A model generated the notes under the pieces. The model saw only the letters and a program-made list of their open reading frames with translations. It ran no database searches and was not told where the DNA came from. A DNA stretch of 64,000 bases from Scylla paramamosain (Eukaryota > Arthropoda > Malacostraca > Decapoda > Portunidae): assembly GCF_035594125.1 (NCBI RefSeq), contig NW_026973670.1, forward strand, positions 2,094,501 to 2,158,500. Direction: 5' to 3'. This document shows, in pieces, positions 24,401 through 39,400 of the stretch. The translations under genes and the position numbers were made by a program. The first letter of the stretch is position 1, and every line of letters begins with the position of its first letter.

Positions 24401-27400
24401 GGCGTTTTGCATGCGTTTTAGCGTTTTGGTATGTAAGGAGTTAAAAACACTTAAAGGCAAGTTCTTCGTAAAAGTTGGTTTTATTCCTATTTAATGTGAT
24501 TATTCTGCTTTTTAGTGCTTTGTTACGCTCAAAAACACTCAAAAGACACTTTTCAGATAATGTCATTTTTTTCCCACATAAAGCTAGTTTCACATGTAAT
24601 TTGGGATTTATGTAACTAAGAATGTGAAAAAGACTCAAAATACACACATTTGGTTCTGTTTCTCAATTAAAAGTGTTATTTATGAGTTTTAGCGTTTTGG
24701 TATATAAGAAACTTCTCTATATACACGAGTTTTTGCGTTTTTTGTCTTGTAGTTCTTGTGAAACTATAAAACAATCATTATACACGTTTCTCTAAATGTC
24801 CTTTTCTTCCCAATATAGAGTGCTTTCCAAATATTTGCGCGTTTTTTTGTAGGTAAAAAGCTCAAAAACACTTTTTGGTAATGTTATTCTATTTCTTTTT
24901 ATTTGTTGGTTTGCATCCGTTTTAGCGTTTTTCTACGTAAAACACTGAAAAGACACGTCTTCAGTAATTTTGTTTTGGATTCACATATTGACTGACTTCC
25001 ATATTATTTATCGTTTTGGTGCCTAACTTGCTGAAAAACACTGAAAAGACAGGTTTCTGGTAAAATCGTTTAACTTCCTTATATAGGTGGCATGCACTTT
25101 AGAATTTGGTACATAAAAATCCGAAAAAGAGCTATAATTAACTTTTTTTTATAATGTTCTTTTTTCCAGATAAATTCCCTGAATTTTGGCAGAATATTGG
25201 CATCTTGGTACCAATGAAAATCAATATAAAAAAAAAGCTATTTTTATTTATTTATATTTTTTCTATAAAGAGTGTTATTTGTGGGTTTTAACGTTTTGGT
25301 ACTTAAGGAACTTAAAAACGGTCCTAATACACGTTTCTCGTAATGTCCTTTTGTTTTCCAAACATAGGGTTCTTTGCATGTATTTAAGCGTTTTTGTAGG
25401 TAACATGATCAAAAACACTTAAAACATGTTTTTAGTAATGTTATTCTGCATCTCCATAAAGGAGTTTTTTGCATGCGTTTTAGCGTTTTGGTTTGTAAGG
25501 AGGTCAAAAACACTTCAAGGCAAGTTCTTGGTAAAAGTTGGTTTTATTCCCATGTAATGTGATTGCCCTGTTTTTTTTTTTTGTGATTAATTGTCTAACA
25601 CGCTCAAAAACACTCAAAAGGCACTTCTAGTAATGTCATTTTTTTTCCAACATAGTTTCGCGTGCTCTTTCGGGTTTTTCTAACTATGAATGTGAAAAGC
25701 ACTCAAAATACACGCATTTGGTAAGGTTGTTCTGTTTCTCAATTAATATTGTTATTCAAGAGTTTAAGCATTTTGGTATCCAAGAAACTTCTTTATATAC
25801 ACGAGTTTTTGCGTTTTTTGCCTTGTGGTTCTTGTGAACCACAAGTTCTTTTGCTCAGAAATAATAAAACACTCATTATACACATTTCTCGTAATGTCCT
25901 TTTGTTTCCCAATAGGGAGTGCTTTGCATCCATTTTCGCGTTTTTTGTAGGTAACAAGGTCAAAAACACTCAAAATGTACCTTTTTGGTAATGTTATTTT
26001 ATTTCTTCCTATTGGTTGGTTTGCATCCGTTTTAGCGTTTTTCTACGTAAAACACCGAAGAGACACGTTTTCAGTAATTTTGTTTTAGATTCCCATATAG
26101 AGTGACTTGCATGTTATTTACCGTTATGGTGCCTAGCAAGTTGAAAAACACTCATAACACAGTTTTCTGGTAAAGACGTTTAATTTCCCCATATAGGTGG
26201 CTTTGCATGCACTTTAGGGTTTGGTACATAACAGGACGAAAAAAAAAAAGCTAAATTTAACTTTTTTGATAATGTTCTTATTTCACATAATTTCCTGAAT
26301 TTTGCCCAAATTTTGGCATCTCGGTACCTGTGAAGATGAAAAAGAAAGAAAAAATATCGTATTTTTTTTTATTTATTTATTTATTTTTCTCAATAAAGAG
26401 TGTTATTTGTGGCTTTTAGCTTTTTGATAAATAATGATCTTAAAAACACTCGTAATACACGTTTCTCGCAATGTCCTTTAATTTCCTAAAATAGGGTTCT
26501 TTGCATGTATTTAAGCGTTTTTATTGGTAACATGATCAAAAACACTCAAAATATATGTTTTTGGTAATGCTATTCTCTTTCTCCGTAAAGTGTGTTTTGC
26601 ATGCGTTTTAGCGTTTTGGTATATAAGGAGCTCAAAACACTTAAAGGCAAGTTCTTGGTAAAAATTGATTTTATTGCCATGTAAAGTGATTCCCATGCTT
26701 TTTAGTGCTTTATTGCCTATCAAGCTCAAAAACACTCAAACGTCACTTTTCTGGTAATGTCATTTTTTTCCCACATAAAGCTGGTTTCGCATGCAATTTG
26801 GGATTTTCGTAACTAAGAATGTGAAAAACACTCAAAATACACGCATTTAGTAAAGTTCTTCTGTTTCTCAATTAAGAGTGTTATTCAGAAGTTTCAGCAT
26901 TTTGATATCTAGGAAACTTCTCCATATACTCGTACACTAGTTTTTGCGTTTTTTGCCTTGTGGTTCTTTTAAACTATAAAACATTCATTATTCACTTTTC
27001 TTGCAATGTCCCTTTGTTTTCCAATATAGAGTGCTTTGTATCAATTTTCGCGTTTTTTTTAGGTAACAACCTCGAAAACACTCTTTTTGGTAATGTTTTT
27101 CTATTTCTTGATATTTGTTGGTTTCCATCCGTTTTATCGTTTTTCTACGTAAAACACTGAGAAGACACGTTTCCAGTAATTTTGTTTTGGTTTGCCATAT
27201 AGAGTTAGTTCCATATCATTTATCGTTTTGGTGCCTAACATGTTGAAAAACACTCAAAACACAGATTTCTGGTAAGGTCGTTTAATTTCCTCATATGGGA
27301 GGCTTTGAGTGCACTTTAGTGTTTGGTACATAACAGTCCGTAAAAAAGCTAATATCAACTTTTTTTCACGGAATTTTGGCATCTCGATACCTATGAAGGT

Positions 27401-30018
27401 GAATAACAAAAAAAAGAAAAGAAAAACCTTTCTTTTTTTTCTAAATAACGAATGTTATTTGTGGGTTTTAGCTTTTTGGTAGTTAAGGAACTTAAAAACA
27501 CTCATAATACACGTTTCTCGTAATGTTTCCCAAACATAAGGTTCTTTGGATGTATTTAAGCGTTTTTATAGATAACATTATCAAAAACACTCAAAATACA
27601 TCTTTTTAGTAATGTTATTCTGGTTCTCCATAAAGTTTGTTTTGCATTCGTTTTAGCGGTTTAGTATATAAGGAGCTCAAAAACACTTAAAGGAAAATTC
27701 TTGATAAAAATTGGTTTTATTGAAATGTAATGTGATTGCCCTGCTTTTTTAGTGCTTTATTGCCTATCAGGCTCAAAAACACTCAAAAGACATTTTTCTC
27801 CTAATGTCACATAAAGCTGGTTTTGCATGCAATTTGGGGTTTTGGTAACTAAGAATGTGAAAATCTCTTAAAATACACGCATTTAGTAAGGTTGTTCTGT
27901 TTCTCAATTAGGAATGTTATTCATGAGTTTCAGCATTTTGGTATCTAAGAAACTTCTTCATATCCGCAAATTTTTGCGTTTTTTGCCTTTTGGTTCTTTT
28001 GAACTATAAAACACTCATTATATACTTTTCTTGCAATGTCTGTTTATTTCCTAATATAGAGTGCTTTGCATCAATTTTTTGCGTTTTTTGTAGGTAATAA
28101 GCTCAAAAACACTCAAAATATACCTTTTTGGTAATGTTTTTTTATATTTTTTTATATTGGTTAGTTTGCATCCGTTTTAGCGTTTTTCTACGTAAAACAC
28201 TGAGAAGACACGTTTTCAGTAGTTTTTTTCCCATATAAAAGTGATTCCCATATAAAGTGAGTTATTTAGTTTTGGTGCCTAAAATTCTGAAAAACACTCA
28301 AAAGACAGATTTCTTTTAAGGTCGTTTAATTTCCTCATATAGGAGGCTTTGCATGCACTTTAGGGTTTGGTACATAACAGTTTGAAAAAAAAAAAAAGCT
28401 GAAATTAACTTTTTTGATAATATTCTTTTATCACATAATTGCCCTGAATTTTCCCAGAATTTTGGCATCTCTGTACCTATGAATATGAATTACAAAAAAA
28501 AAAAAAAGAAAATCCTATTTATTTTATTTATTTTTATTTTTTTAATTTTCTAAATAAAGTGTGTTTTTTTGTGGGTTTTAGCTTTTTGGTACTTAAGGAA
28601 CTTAAAAAAAACACTCATAATACACGTTTCTTGTAATGTCCTTTTGCTTCCCAAACATAATGTTCTTTGCATGTACTTTAGCGTTTTTATAGATAACATG
28701 ATAAAAAAACACTGAAAATACATGTTTTTGGTAATGTTATTCTGTTTCTCCATAATTTTTGTTTTGCATGCGTTTTAGCGGTTTGTTATATAAGGGGTTA
28801 AAAAACACTTAAAGCAAATTCTTCGTAAAAGTTGGTTTTATTCCCATTTAATGTGATTGTTCTGCTTTTTAGTGCTTTCTTGCATATCACGCTGAAAAAC
28901 ACTCAAAAGACACTTTTCTGGTTATGTCATTTTTTCCCCAAATGATGGTAGTTTCGCATGTAATTTGGCATTTTCGTAACTAAGAATGTGAAAAACACTC
29001 AAAATACTCAATTTGGTAAGATAGTTCTCTTAATCGATTAAAAGTGTTATTCATGCATTTATTCATTTTGGTATGTAAAAAATTTCTCTATATACACGAG
29101 TTTTTGCGTTTATTGCCTTGTGATTCTTTTAAAACTATAAAACACTCATTATACACGTTTCTCGTAATGTCCTCTTGTTTCCTAATATAGAGTGTTTTAC
29201 ATCGTTTTTTTGCATTTTTTGTAGGTAAGCTCAAAAACATTCAAAATATATCTTTTGGTAATGTTATTCTATTTCTTCATATAGGATGGTTTGTATCCGC
29301 TTTAGCGTTTTTCTACGTAAAACACTGAAAAGACACGTTTTCAGTAATTTTCATTTGGATTCACATATTGACTGACTTCCAAATGATTTATCGTTTTAGT
29401 GCCTAACATGCTGAAAGACACTGAAAAGACAGGTTTCTGGTAAAGTCCCTTAACTTCCTTATATAGGTGGCTTTGCATGCATATTAGGGTTTGGTACATA
29501 ACAATCCGAAAAAAAAGCTATAATTAACTTCTATGATAATATTCTTTTTTCCACATAAATTCCGTGAATTTTGGCAGAATTTTAGCATCTCGGTACCTAT
29601 GAAGATGAATAACCAAAAAAAAAAAAAAAAAAAAAATCCCATTTTTTTTATTTATTTATTTTTCTAAAGAGTGTTATTTGTGGGTTTTAGCTTTTTGGTA
29701 CTGAAAGAAATAAAAAATCACTCATAATACACGTTTCTCGTAATGTTCTTTCGTTTCCCAAAAATAAGGTTCTTTACATGTATTTAAGCGTTTTTATACA
29801 TAACATGATCAAAAACACTCAAAATGCATGTATTTTGTAATGTTATTCTGTTTCTCCATAAAATGTATTTTGCAAGCGTTTTAGCGTTTTGGTACGTAAG
29901 GAGCTCAAAAACACTTAAAGGTAAGTTCTTGGTAAAATTTGGTTTTATTCCCATGTAATGTGATTGCCCTGGCATTTAGGGCTTTATTGCGTAACACGCT
30001 CACAAACACTTACTCGTA
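21427..30018 (+). repeat. Satellite array, forward, about eight HOR copies
   Basis: A-monomer boxes lie near 22375, 23290, 24317, 25377, 26502, 27550, 28668 and 29777. The order of odd features (right junction of the inverted block, GAACCACAAG insertion, H-to-J1 deletion) matches the block that starts at 6656, so this segment looks like a diverged duplicate of it. No gene is supported. Confidence 0.9.
29615..29636 (+). repeat. A22 homopolymer in the J2 monomer
   Basis: This is the longest of the A-tracts found at the start of the J2 monomer in most HOR copies. It follows GATGAATAACC and leads into a T-rich stretch. Lengths of 7 to 22 are seen in other copies, so this is the fast-changing spot of the unit. 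Confidence 0.9.
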
Positions 30019-30487
30019 AAAGACATGCAAAGCCTCCCATATGAGGAAATTAAAGACCTAACAAGAAATATGTCTTTTCAGTGTTTTTCAGCATATTAGG
30101 CACCAAAACGATAAATAATAAAGAACTCACTCTATGTGGGAATCCAAAAGAAAATTACTGAAAACGTGTCTTCTAAGTGTTTTACGTAGAAAAACGCTAA
30201 AACTGATACAAACCAACCAATATCAAGAAGCAGAATAACATTACAAAAAATGTATATTTTGAGTGTTTTTGTGCTTGTTTCCTGCAAAAAAAAAAAAAAA
30301 CACGCGAAAATTCATACAAAGCACTCTATATTGGGAAAGAAAGGGACATTGCGAGAAAAGTGTATAATGAATGTTTTATAGTTAAAAAAAAAACCACAAG
30401 GCAAAAAACGCAAAAAACTCGTGTATATGCTGAAACTCTTGAATAACACTCTTAAATGAGAAACAGAGCAACCTTACTAAATGCGTG
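30019..30487 (-). repeat. Satellite, short inverted block (I to E monomers)
   Basis: The architecture is the same as the block at 20955. It enters at AAAGACATGCAAAGCCTCCC and leaves at AAATGCGTGTCAAAAACACT. It is about 470 bp long, as is the block at 20.9 kb. Confidence 0.85.
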
Positions 30488-33400
30488 TCAAAAACACTAA
30501 AAGGCAAGTTCTTCGTAAAAGTTGGTTATATTCCCATGTAATGTGATTGCCCTGATTTTAGTGCTTTATTGCCTAACACGCTCAAAAACACTCAAAGACA
30601 CTTTTCTGATAATGTCATGTTTTTCCTACATGAAGCTAGTTTCGCATGGAATTTGGGGTTTTGGTAACTAAGACTAAAATAACACTCAAAATACACGCAT
30701 TTAGTAAGGTTGTTCTGTTTCTTGATTAAGAGTGTTATTCATGAGTTTCAGTATTTTGGTATCTTAGAAACTTCTCCATATAGTCGAGTTTTTGCGTTTT
30801 TTGCCTTGTGATTCTGGTGAAACTATAAAACACTCATTATACACGTTTCTCGTTATGTCCTTTTTTTTTTTTTTTTACTTATATAGAGTGCTTTCCATAT
30901 ATTTTCGCATTTTTTTTTATGTAACAAGCTCAAGAACACACAAAATATATGTTTTGGAAATGTTATTCTTTTTCTTCATATTGGTTGGTTTGCATCTGTT
31001 TTAGCGTTTTTCTACGTAAATCTTTTAAAAGACACGTTTCCAGTAATATTGCTTTGGATTTCCATATAGAACGACTTTCATATTATTTATCGTTTTGGTG
31101 CCTAAAATGCTTTTTGGTGCCTTTTGCCTCCCAATATAGAGTGCTTTCCATACATTTTCGCGTTTTTTATAGGTAACAATATCAAAAATACTCAAAATAT
31201 ACCTTTTTGGTAATGGTATTTCTTCATTTTGGTTGGTTTGCATCCGTTTTAGCGTTTTCTACGTAAAACACCGAAAAGACGCGTTTTCAGTAATTTATTT
31301 TTGGATTCCCATATAGATTGACTTTCTTGTTTTTTTATCGTGTTGGTTCCTAACATGCTGAAAAACCCTCATAAGTCAGTTTTCTTGCAAAGACGTTCAA
31401 TTTCCCCATATAGGTGGCTTTGCATGCAATTTAGGGGTTTGGTACATAACAGTCCGAAAAAAAGCTAAATATAACTTTTTTCATAATGTTCTTATTTTAT
31501 ATAATTTCCTGATCTTTGCCCGAATTTTGGCACCTCCTTACCTGTGAAGATAAATAAGAATGAAAAAAAAATATCGTATTTTTTTATTTATTTATTTATT
31601 TTTTCTCAATAGAGAGTGTAATTTGTGGCTTTTAGATTTTTCGTACTTAATCAACTTGAAAACACTCATAATACACGTTTCTCGTAATGTCCTTTCGTTT
31701 CCCAAAAATAGGGTTCTTTGCATGTATTTAAGCGTTTTTATTGGTAACATGATGAAAAACACTCAAAATACATGTTTTTGGTAATGTTATTCTGTTTCAC
31801 CCTAAAGTGTATTTTGCATGCATTTTAGTGTTTTGGTATATAAGGACCTCAAATACACTTAAAGGCAAGTTCTTGTTAAAAATTGGTTTTATTTGAATGT
31901 AATGTGATTGCCCTGCTTTTTAGTGTTTTATTGCCTAACACGCTCAAAAACACTCAAAAGACATTTTTCTGGTAATGTCATTTTTTTCACACATAAAGCT
32001 GGTTTCGCATGCAATTTGGGGTTTTGGTAACTAAGGATGTGAAAAGCACTCAAAATACACTCATTTAGTAAGATTGTTCTGTTTCTCAATTAAAAGTGTT
32101 GTTCCAGAGTTTCAGCATTTTGAAATGTAAGAAACTTCTCTATATACACGAGTTTTTGCGTTTTTTGCCTTATAGTTCTTGTGAAACTATAAAACACTCA
32201 TTGTACACGTTTCTCGTAATGTCCTTTTGCTTCCAAATATAGAGAGCTTTCCATCTATTTTCGCGTTTTTTGTAGGTAACAATTTCAAAAACACTCAAAA
32301 TATACCTTTTTAGTAACGTTTTTCTATTTCTTTATATTGGTTGCTTTGCATCTGTTTTAGCGTTTTTCTACGTAAAACACTGAGAAGACACGTTTTCAGT
32401 AATTTTGTTTTGGATCCCCATATAGAGGTGAGTTCCTTATTATTTATCGTTTTGGTGCTTAACATGCTAAAAAAAACACTCAAAACACAGATTTCTGGTA
32501 AGGTCGTTAAATTTCTTCATGCACTTTAGGGTTTGGTACATAACAGTTCGAAAAAAAAAAAGCTGAAATTAACTTTTTTGATAATATTCTTTTATCATAC
32601 GATTGCCCTGAATTTTTCCAGAATTTTGGCATCTCGGTACTATGAAGATGAATAACAAAAAAAAAAAAAACAATTTTTTTTATATATTTTTTTTTTTTAT
32701 TTTCTAATTAAAGAGTGTTATTTATGGGTTTTAGCTTTTTGGTACTTCAAGAACTTAAAAAAAAAACACTCATAATACACGTTTCTCGTAAAGTCCTTTT
32801 GTTTCCCAAACATAATGTTCTTTGCATGTATTTAAGCGTTTTTATAGATAACATGATCAAAAAACGCTCAAAATATATATTTTCGGTAATGTTATTCTGT
32901 TTCTCCATGAAGTTTGTTTTGCATGCGTTTTAGCGGTTTGTTATATAAGGAGCTCAAAAACACTTAAAGGCAAGTTTTTGGTATAGATTGGTGTTATTCT
33001 AATGTAATTTCATTGCCGTGCTTTTTAGTGATTTATTGCCTATCACGCTCAAAAACCCTTAAAAGACACTTTTCTGGTAATGTCATTTTTTTCTCACATA
33101 AAGGTGGTTTCGCATGTAATTTGGGGTTTTGATAACTAAGAATGTGAAAAGCACTCAAAATACACGCATTTAGTAAGGTTGTTCTGTTTCTCAGTTAAGA
33201 GTGTTATTCATGAGTTCCAGCATTTTGGTATCGAGGAACATTCTCCATATACACGAGTTTTTGTGTTTTTTGCGTTTTGGTTCGTTTGAACTATAAAAAA
33301 CTCATTATACACTTTTCTTGCAAAGTCCTTTTGTTTTCTTATGTAGAGTGCTTTGCATCAATTTTCCCGTTTTTTTGTAGGTAACAAGCACAAAAACACT

Positions 33401-36400
33401 CAAAATATACCTTTTTGGTAATGTTTTTCTATTTGTTCATATTGGTTGGTTTGCATCCGTTTCAGCGTTTTTATACGTAAAACACTGAAAACACACGTTT
33501 TCAGCAATTTTGTTTTGGATTCTCATATAGGGTGAGTTCCTTATTATTTATCGTTTTGGTGCCTAACATGCTGAAAAACACTCAAAAAACAGATTTCTGG
33601 TAAGGTAGTTTAATTTCCTCATATAGGAGTCTTTGGATGCACTTTAGGGTTTGGTATATAACAATCCAACAAAAAAAAGCTAAAATTAACTTTTTTGATA
33701 ATTTTCTTTTATCATATAATTGCCCTGAATTTTCCCAGAATTTTGGAATCTCGGTACCTACGAAGATGAATAACAAAAAAAAAAATCCTATTTTTTTATT
33801 TTCTTACTTTTTTTTTCTAAATAAAGAGTGTTATTTGTGGGTTTTATCTTTTTGGTACTTAAGGAACTTAAAAACACTTATGATACACATTTCTCGTAAT
33901 GTCCCTTCGTTTCGCAAACATAAGGTTCTTTATATGTATTTAAGCGTTTTTATAGATAACATGATCAAAACCCCCAAAAATATATGTTTTTGGTAATTTT
34001 ATTCTGTTTCTCCATAAAAGATGTTTTGCATGCGTTTTAGCGTTTTGGTATGTAATGAGCTCAAAAATACTTAAAGGCAAGTTCTTGGTAAAAGTTGTTT
34101 TTATTCCCATGTAATGTTATTACAATGCTTTTTAGTGCTTTATTGCCTAACACGCTCAAAAACACTCAAAAGACACTTTTCTGGTAATATCATTTATTTC
34201 CCACATAAAGCTAGTTTTGCATGGAATTTGGGAATTTGGTAACTAAGAATGTGAAAAAAAAAACTCAAAACACAGGCATTAATAAGGTTTTTCTATTTCT
34301 TAATTAAAAGTGTTATTCATGAGTTTCAGCATTTTGGTAGGTAAGAAACTTTTCTAATACACACATTTGGTAAGGTATTTCTGTTTCAAAATTAAAAGTG
34401 TTATTCATGAGTTTCATCTTTTTGGTATGTAAGAAACTTCTTTATGTACACGAGTTTTTTTAGTTTTTTACCTTGTGGTTCTTGTCAAACAATAAAACAC
34501 TCATAAACGTTTCTCGTAATGTCCTTTTTTTTTGCTAATATAAAGTGCTTTCCATCCATTTTTTGTTTTTTTTTGTAGGTAACAAGCTCAAAAACACATC
34601 AAAATATATCTTTTTGGTAATGTTATTCTATTTCTTCTTATTTGTTGGTTTACATCCGTTTTAGCGTTTTTTTAAGTAAATCATTGAAAAAGACACGTTT
34701 TCAGTAATAATGTTGAAATTGCTGAAAAACACTCAAAAGACAGGTTTCTGGTAAAGTCGTGTTATTTCCCCATATAGGTGGATTTGCATGGAAATCAGGG
34801 TTTGTACATAACTCCGGAAAAAGGCTAAAATTATTTTTTTTATAAAGATTTTTTTTATAAAATTTCCATGAATTTTGCCAGAATTTTTGCATCTCGGTAC
34901 CTATGAAGATGAATAACAAAAAAAAAAAAAATTCCCTATAAAGAGTGTTATTTGTGGGTTTTAGCTTTTTGGTACTTAAGGAACTTAAAAACACTCATAA
35001 TACACGATTTTCGTAATGTCCTTTTGTTATACAAACATAGGGTCCTTTACATGTATTTAAGCGTTTTTATAGGTTACATAATAATAAAAAAAAAAAAACT
35101 CAAAATACATGTTTTTGGTAATGTTATTCTGTTTCGCCATAAAGGGTGTTTTGCATGCGTTTTAGTGATTTGGTATGTAAGGAGTTAAAAAACACTTAAA
35201 GGCAAGTTCTTCGTAAAAGTTGGTTTTATTCCCATGTAATGTGATTGTTCTGCTTTTTAGTGCTTTGTTGTATATCACGCTCAAAAACACTAAAAAGACA
35301 CTTTTTTGGTAATGTCATTTTTTTTTTCCACACAAAGGTAGTTTCGAATGTAATTTGGGATTTTCGTAACTAAGAATGTGAAAAACACTCAAAATACACA
35401 CATTTAGTAAGGTATTTCTGTTTCTCAATTAAAAGTGTTATTCATGCATTTCAGCATTTTGGTATGTAAGAAACTTCTCTATATACACGAATTTTTGTGT
35501 TTTTTGCCTTGTGGTTCGTGTGAAACTATAAAACACTCATTATACACGTTTTTCGTAATGTTCTTTTGTTTCCCAATATAGAGTGCTTTCCATCCATTTT
35601 CGCATTTTTTGTAGGTAACAAGCTGAAAACACTCAAAATATATCTTTTTGGTAATATTACTGTATTTCTTCAAATTGGTTGGCTTGCATCCGTTTTAGCG
35701 TTTTTCTTCGTAAATCACTGAAAAGACACGTTTTCAGTAATATTGTTGAAATTGCTAGAAAAAACACTCAAAAGACAGATTTCTGGTAAAGCCGTGTAAT
35801 TTCCCCATATAGGTGGCTTTGCATGCACTTCTGGGTTTGGTACATAATTCCGGAAAAAAGATAAAAAAAAAATTTTTATAAAGTGTTTTTTACATAATTT
35901 CCCTGAATTTTGCCTGAATTTTGGCATCTTCATACCTATTTAGATGAATAACCAAAAAAAAAATTGTATTTTTTTAGGTATTTATTTTTTCTCTATTTGT
36001 GGGTTTTAGTTTTTTGGTATTTAAGGAACTTAAAAACAATCATAATACACGATTTTCGTAATGTCCTTTCGTTTCACAGACATAGGGTTGTTTGCATGTA
36101 TTTAAGCGTTTTTATAGGTAACATGATCAAAAACACTCAAAATAATGTAACAAAATAATGTATAAATGTAATTTGGGATTTTCGTAACTAAGAATGTAAA
36201 AAAAACACTCAAAATACACACATTTGGTAAGGTAGTTCTGTTTCTCAATTAAAAGTGTTATGAGTTTTAGCATTTTGGTATGTAAGAAACTTCTCTATAT
36301 ACACGATTTTTTGCGTTTTTTGTCTTGTGGTTCTTGTGAAACTATAAAACAATCATTATACACGTTTCTCTAAATGTCCTTTTTTCTTCCCAATATAGAG

Positions 36401-39400
36401 TGCTTTTACATCCATTTTCGCGTTTTTTTGTAGGTAAAAACCCCCTAAACACGTTTTGGTGATGTTATTCTATTTATTCATATTCGTTGCTTTGCATCCG
36501 TTTTAGCGTTTTTTCTACGTAAAACGCTGAAAAGACACGTTTTCAGTAATTTTGTTTTGGATTCACATATTGACTGACTTCCATATTATTTATCGGTTTG
36601 GTGCCTAACATGCTGAAAAACACTGACAGGTTTCTGGTAAAGTTGTTTAATTTCCTCATATAGGTGGCTTTGCATGCACTTTAAGGTTTGGTAAATTATA
36701 ATCCCCCCCAAAAAAAAAATATAATTAACTTTTTTTGATAATGTTCTTTTTTCCACATAAATTCCCTGAATTTTGGCAGATTTTTGTATTTTTTTTTTCT
36801 CTTTAAAGAGTGTTATTTGTGGGTTTTAACGTTTTGGTACTTAAGGAACTTCAAAACAGTCATAATACACGTTTTTCGTAATGTCCTTTCGTTTCCCAAA
36901 GATAGGGTTCTTTGCATGTATTTAAGCGTTTTTATAGGTAACATGATCAAAAACACTTAAAACATGTTTTTTGTAATGTTTTTTCTGCTTCTCCATAAAG
37001 GAGTGTTTTGCATGCGTTTTAGCGTTTTGGTATGTAAGGAGCTCAAAAACACATAATGACAAGTTCTTGGTCAAAGTTGGTTTTATTTCCATGTAATGTG
37101 ATTGCCCTGCTTTCTAGTGCTTTATTGCCAAACACGCTCAAAAAAAATTAAAAGACACTTCTGGTAATGTCACTTTTTTCTCACATAAAGCTAGTTTCCT
37201 ATGCTTTTTTGGGATTTTGCTAACTAACAATGTGAAAAACAATGAAAATACACGCTTTTGGTAAGATTGTTCTGTTTCTCAATTAAGATTGTTATTCATG
37301 ATTTTCAGCAATTTGGTATCTAAGAAACTTCTTTATATACACAAGTTTTTGCGCTTTTTGCCTTTTGGTTCTTGTGAACCACAAGTTCTTTTGCTGGAAA
37401 ATAATAAGACACTCATTATACACGTTTCTCGTAATGTCCTTTTCTTTCCCAATAGGGAGTGCTTTGCATCCATTTTCACCTTTTTTGTAGGTAACCAGCT
37501 CAAAAATACTGAAAATATAGTTTTTTTGTAATGTTATTCTTTTTTTTTTTCATATTGGTTGGTTTGCATCCGTTTTAGCGTTTTTCTACGTAAAACACCG
37601 AAAAGACACGTTTTCAGTAATTTTGTTTTGGATTCCCATATAGAGTGACTTCCATGTTATTTATCGTTTTGGTGCCTAACAAGCTGAAAGACACTCATAA
37701 GACAGTTTTCTGGCAAAGACATTTGATTTCCCCATATAGGTTGCTTTGCATGCACTTTATGGTTTGCTACATAACAGTCGAGAAAAAAAAAAGCTAAAAT
37801 TAACTTTTTTGATAATGTTCTTATTTCAGAAATTTTTATGAATTTTGCTTGAATTTTGGCACCTCGGTACCTGTGAAGATGAATAAGAAAGAAAAAAAAT
37901 ATCGTATTTTTTTATTTATTTTGTTTTTCTCAATAGAGAGTTATTTGTGGCTTTTAGCTTTTTGGTACTTAATGAATTTAAAAATACTCATAATACACGT
38001 TTCTCGTAATGTCCTTTCGTTTCTCACAAATAGGGTTCTTAGCATGTATTTAAGCGTTTTTATTGGTAACATGATCAAAAACACTCAAAATACATGTTTT
38101 TGGTAATGTTATTCTGTTTTTCCATAAAGTGTGTTTTGCATGCGTTTTAGCGTTTTGGTATATAAGGAGCTCAAAAACACTTAAAGGCAAGTTCTTGGTA
38201 AACATTGGTTTTATTCCCATGTAATGTGATTGCCCTTCTTTTTAGTGCTTTACTGCCTATCACGCTCAAAAACACTCAATAGACACTTTTCTGTAAATGT
38301 CGTTTTTTTTTTTTTTTTACCACATAAAGCTGGTTTCGCAATCAATTTGGGTTTTGGGTAACTAAGAATGTGAAACGCACTCAAAATACACGCATTTAGT
38401 AAGGTTTTTCTGTTTCTCAATTAAGAGTGTTATTCATGAGTTTCGGCATTTTGGTATCTAGGAAACTAGCTAGTTTCGCATGTAATTTGTGATTTTCGTA
38501 ACTAAGAATGTGAAAAACACTTAATATACACACATTTTGTAAGGTAATTCTGTTTCTCAATTAAAAGTGTTATTCATGAGTTTAATCATTTTTATATCTA
38601 AGAAACTTCTCTAGGTACAGGAGTTTTTGCGTTTTTTGCCTTTTGGTTCTTGTGGAACTATAAAACACTCATTATACACGTTTCTCAGAATGTCCTTTTG
38701 TTTTGCAATACTTTGCATCCATTTTTGCATTTTTTTTAGGTGACAAGGTGAAAAACATTCAAAATATACATTTTTGGTAATGTTATTCTATTTCTTCATA
38801 TTAGTTGGTTTGCATCCTTTTTAACGTTTTTCTACGTAAAACACTGGAAAGACACGTTTTCAGTAATTTTGTTTTGGATTCCCATATTGATTGACTTTCA
38901 TGTTATTATCGTTTTGGTGCCTAACATACTGAAAAACACTCAAAACTAAGGTTTCTCGTAAAGTCGTTTAATTTCCTCATGTAGGTGGCTTTGCATTCAC
39001 TTAAGAGTTTGGTACATAACATTCCGAAAAAAAAAAAGCTAAAATTAACTTTTTTGATAATATTTTTTATCACAGAATTGCCCAGAATTTTCCCAGAATT
39101 TTGGCATCTCGGTATCTATAAAGATGAATAAAAAAAATAAAAAAATTGCCGTTTTTTATATATTTATTTATTTTTTCTTTATAAAGAGTGTTATTTGTGG
39201 GTTTTAGTTTTTTGGTTCTTAAGGAACTTAAAAACACGTTTCTTGTAATAAACGTTTCTCGTAATGTCCTTTCGTTTCCCAAACATAGGGTTCTTTGCAT
39301 GTATTTTCGCGTTTTTATAGGTAGCATGATCAAAAACACTCAAAATACATTTTTTTGGTCATGTTATTCTAATTCTCCATAGAGGGTGTTTTGCATTCGT

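Noticed and set aside
38463..38476. Palindrome AAACTAGCTAGTTT as a possible insertion or regulatory site
   Set aside because: It arises where a truncated E monomer meets a D monomer that begins with CTAGTTTCGC, so chance at the junction explains it.
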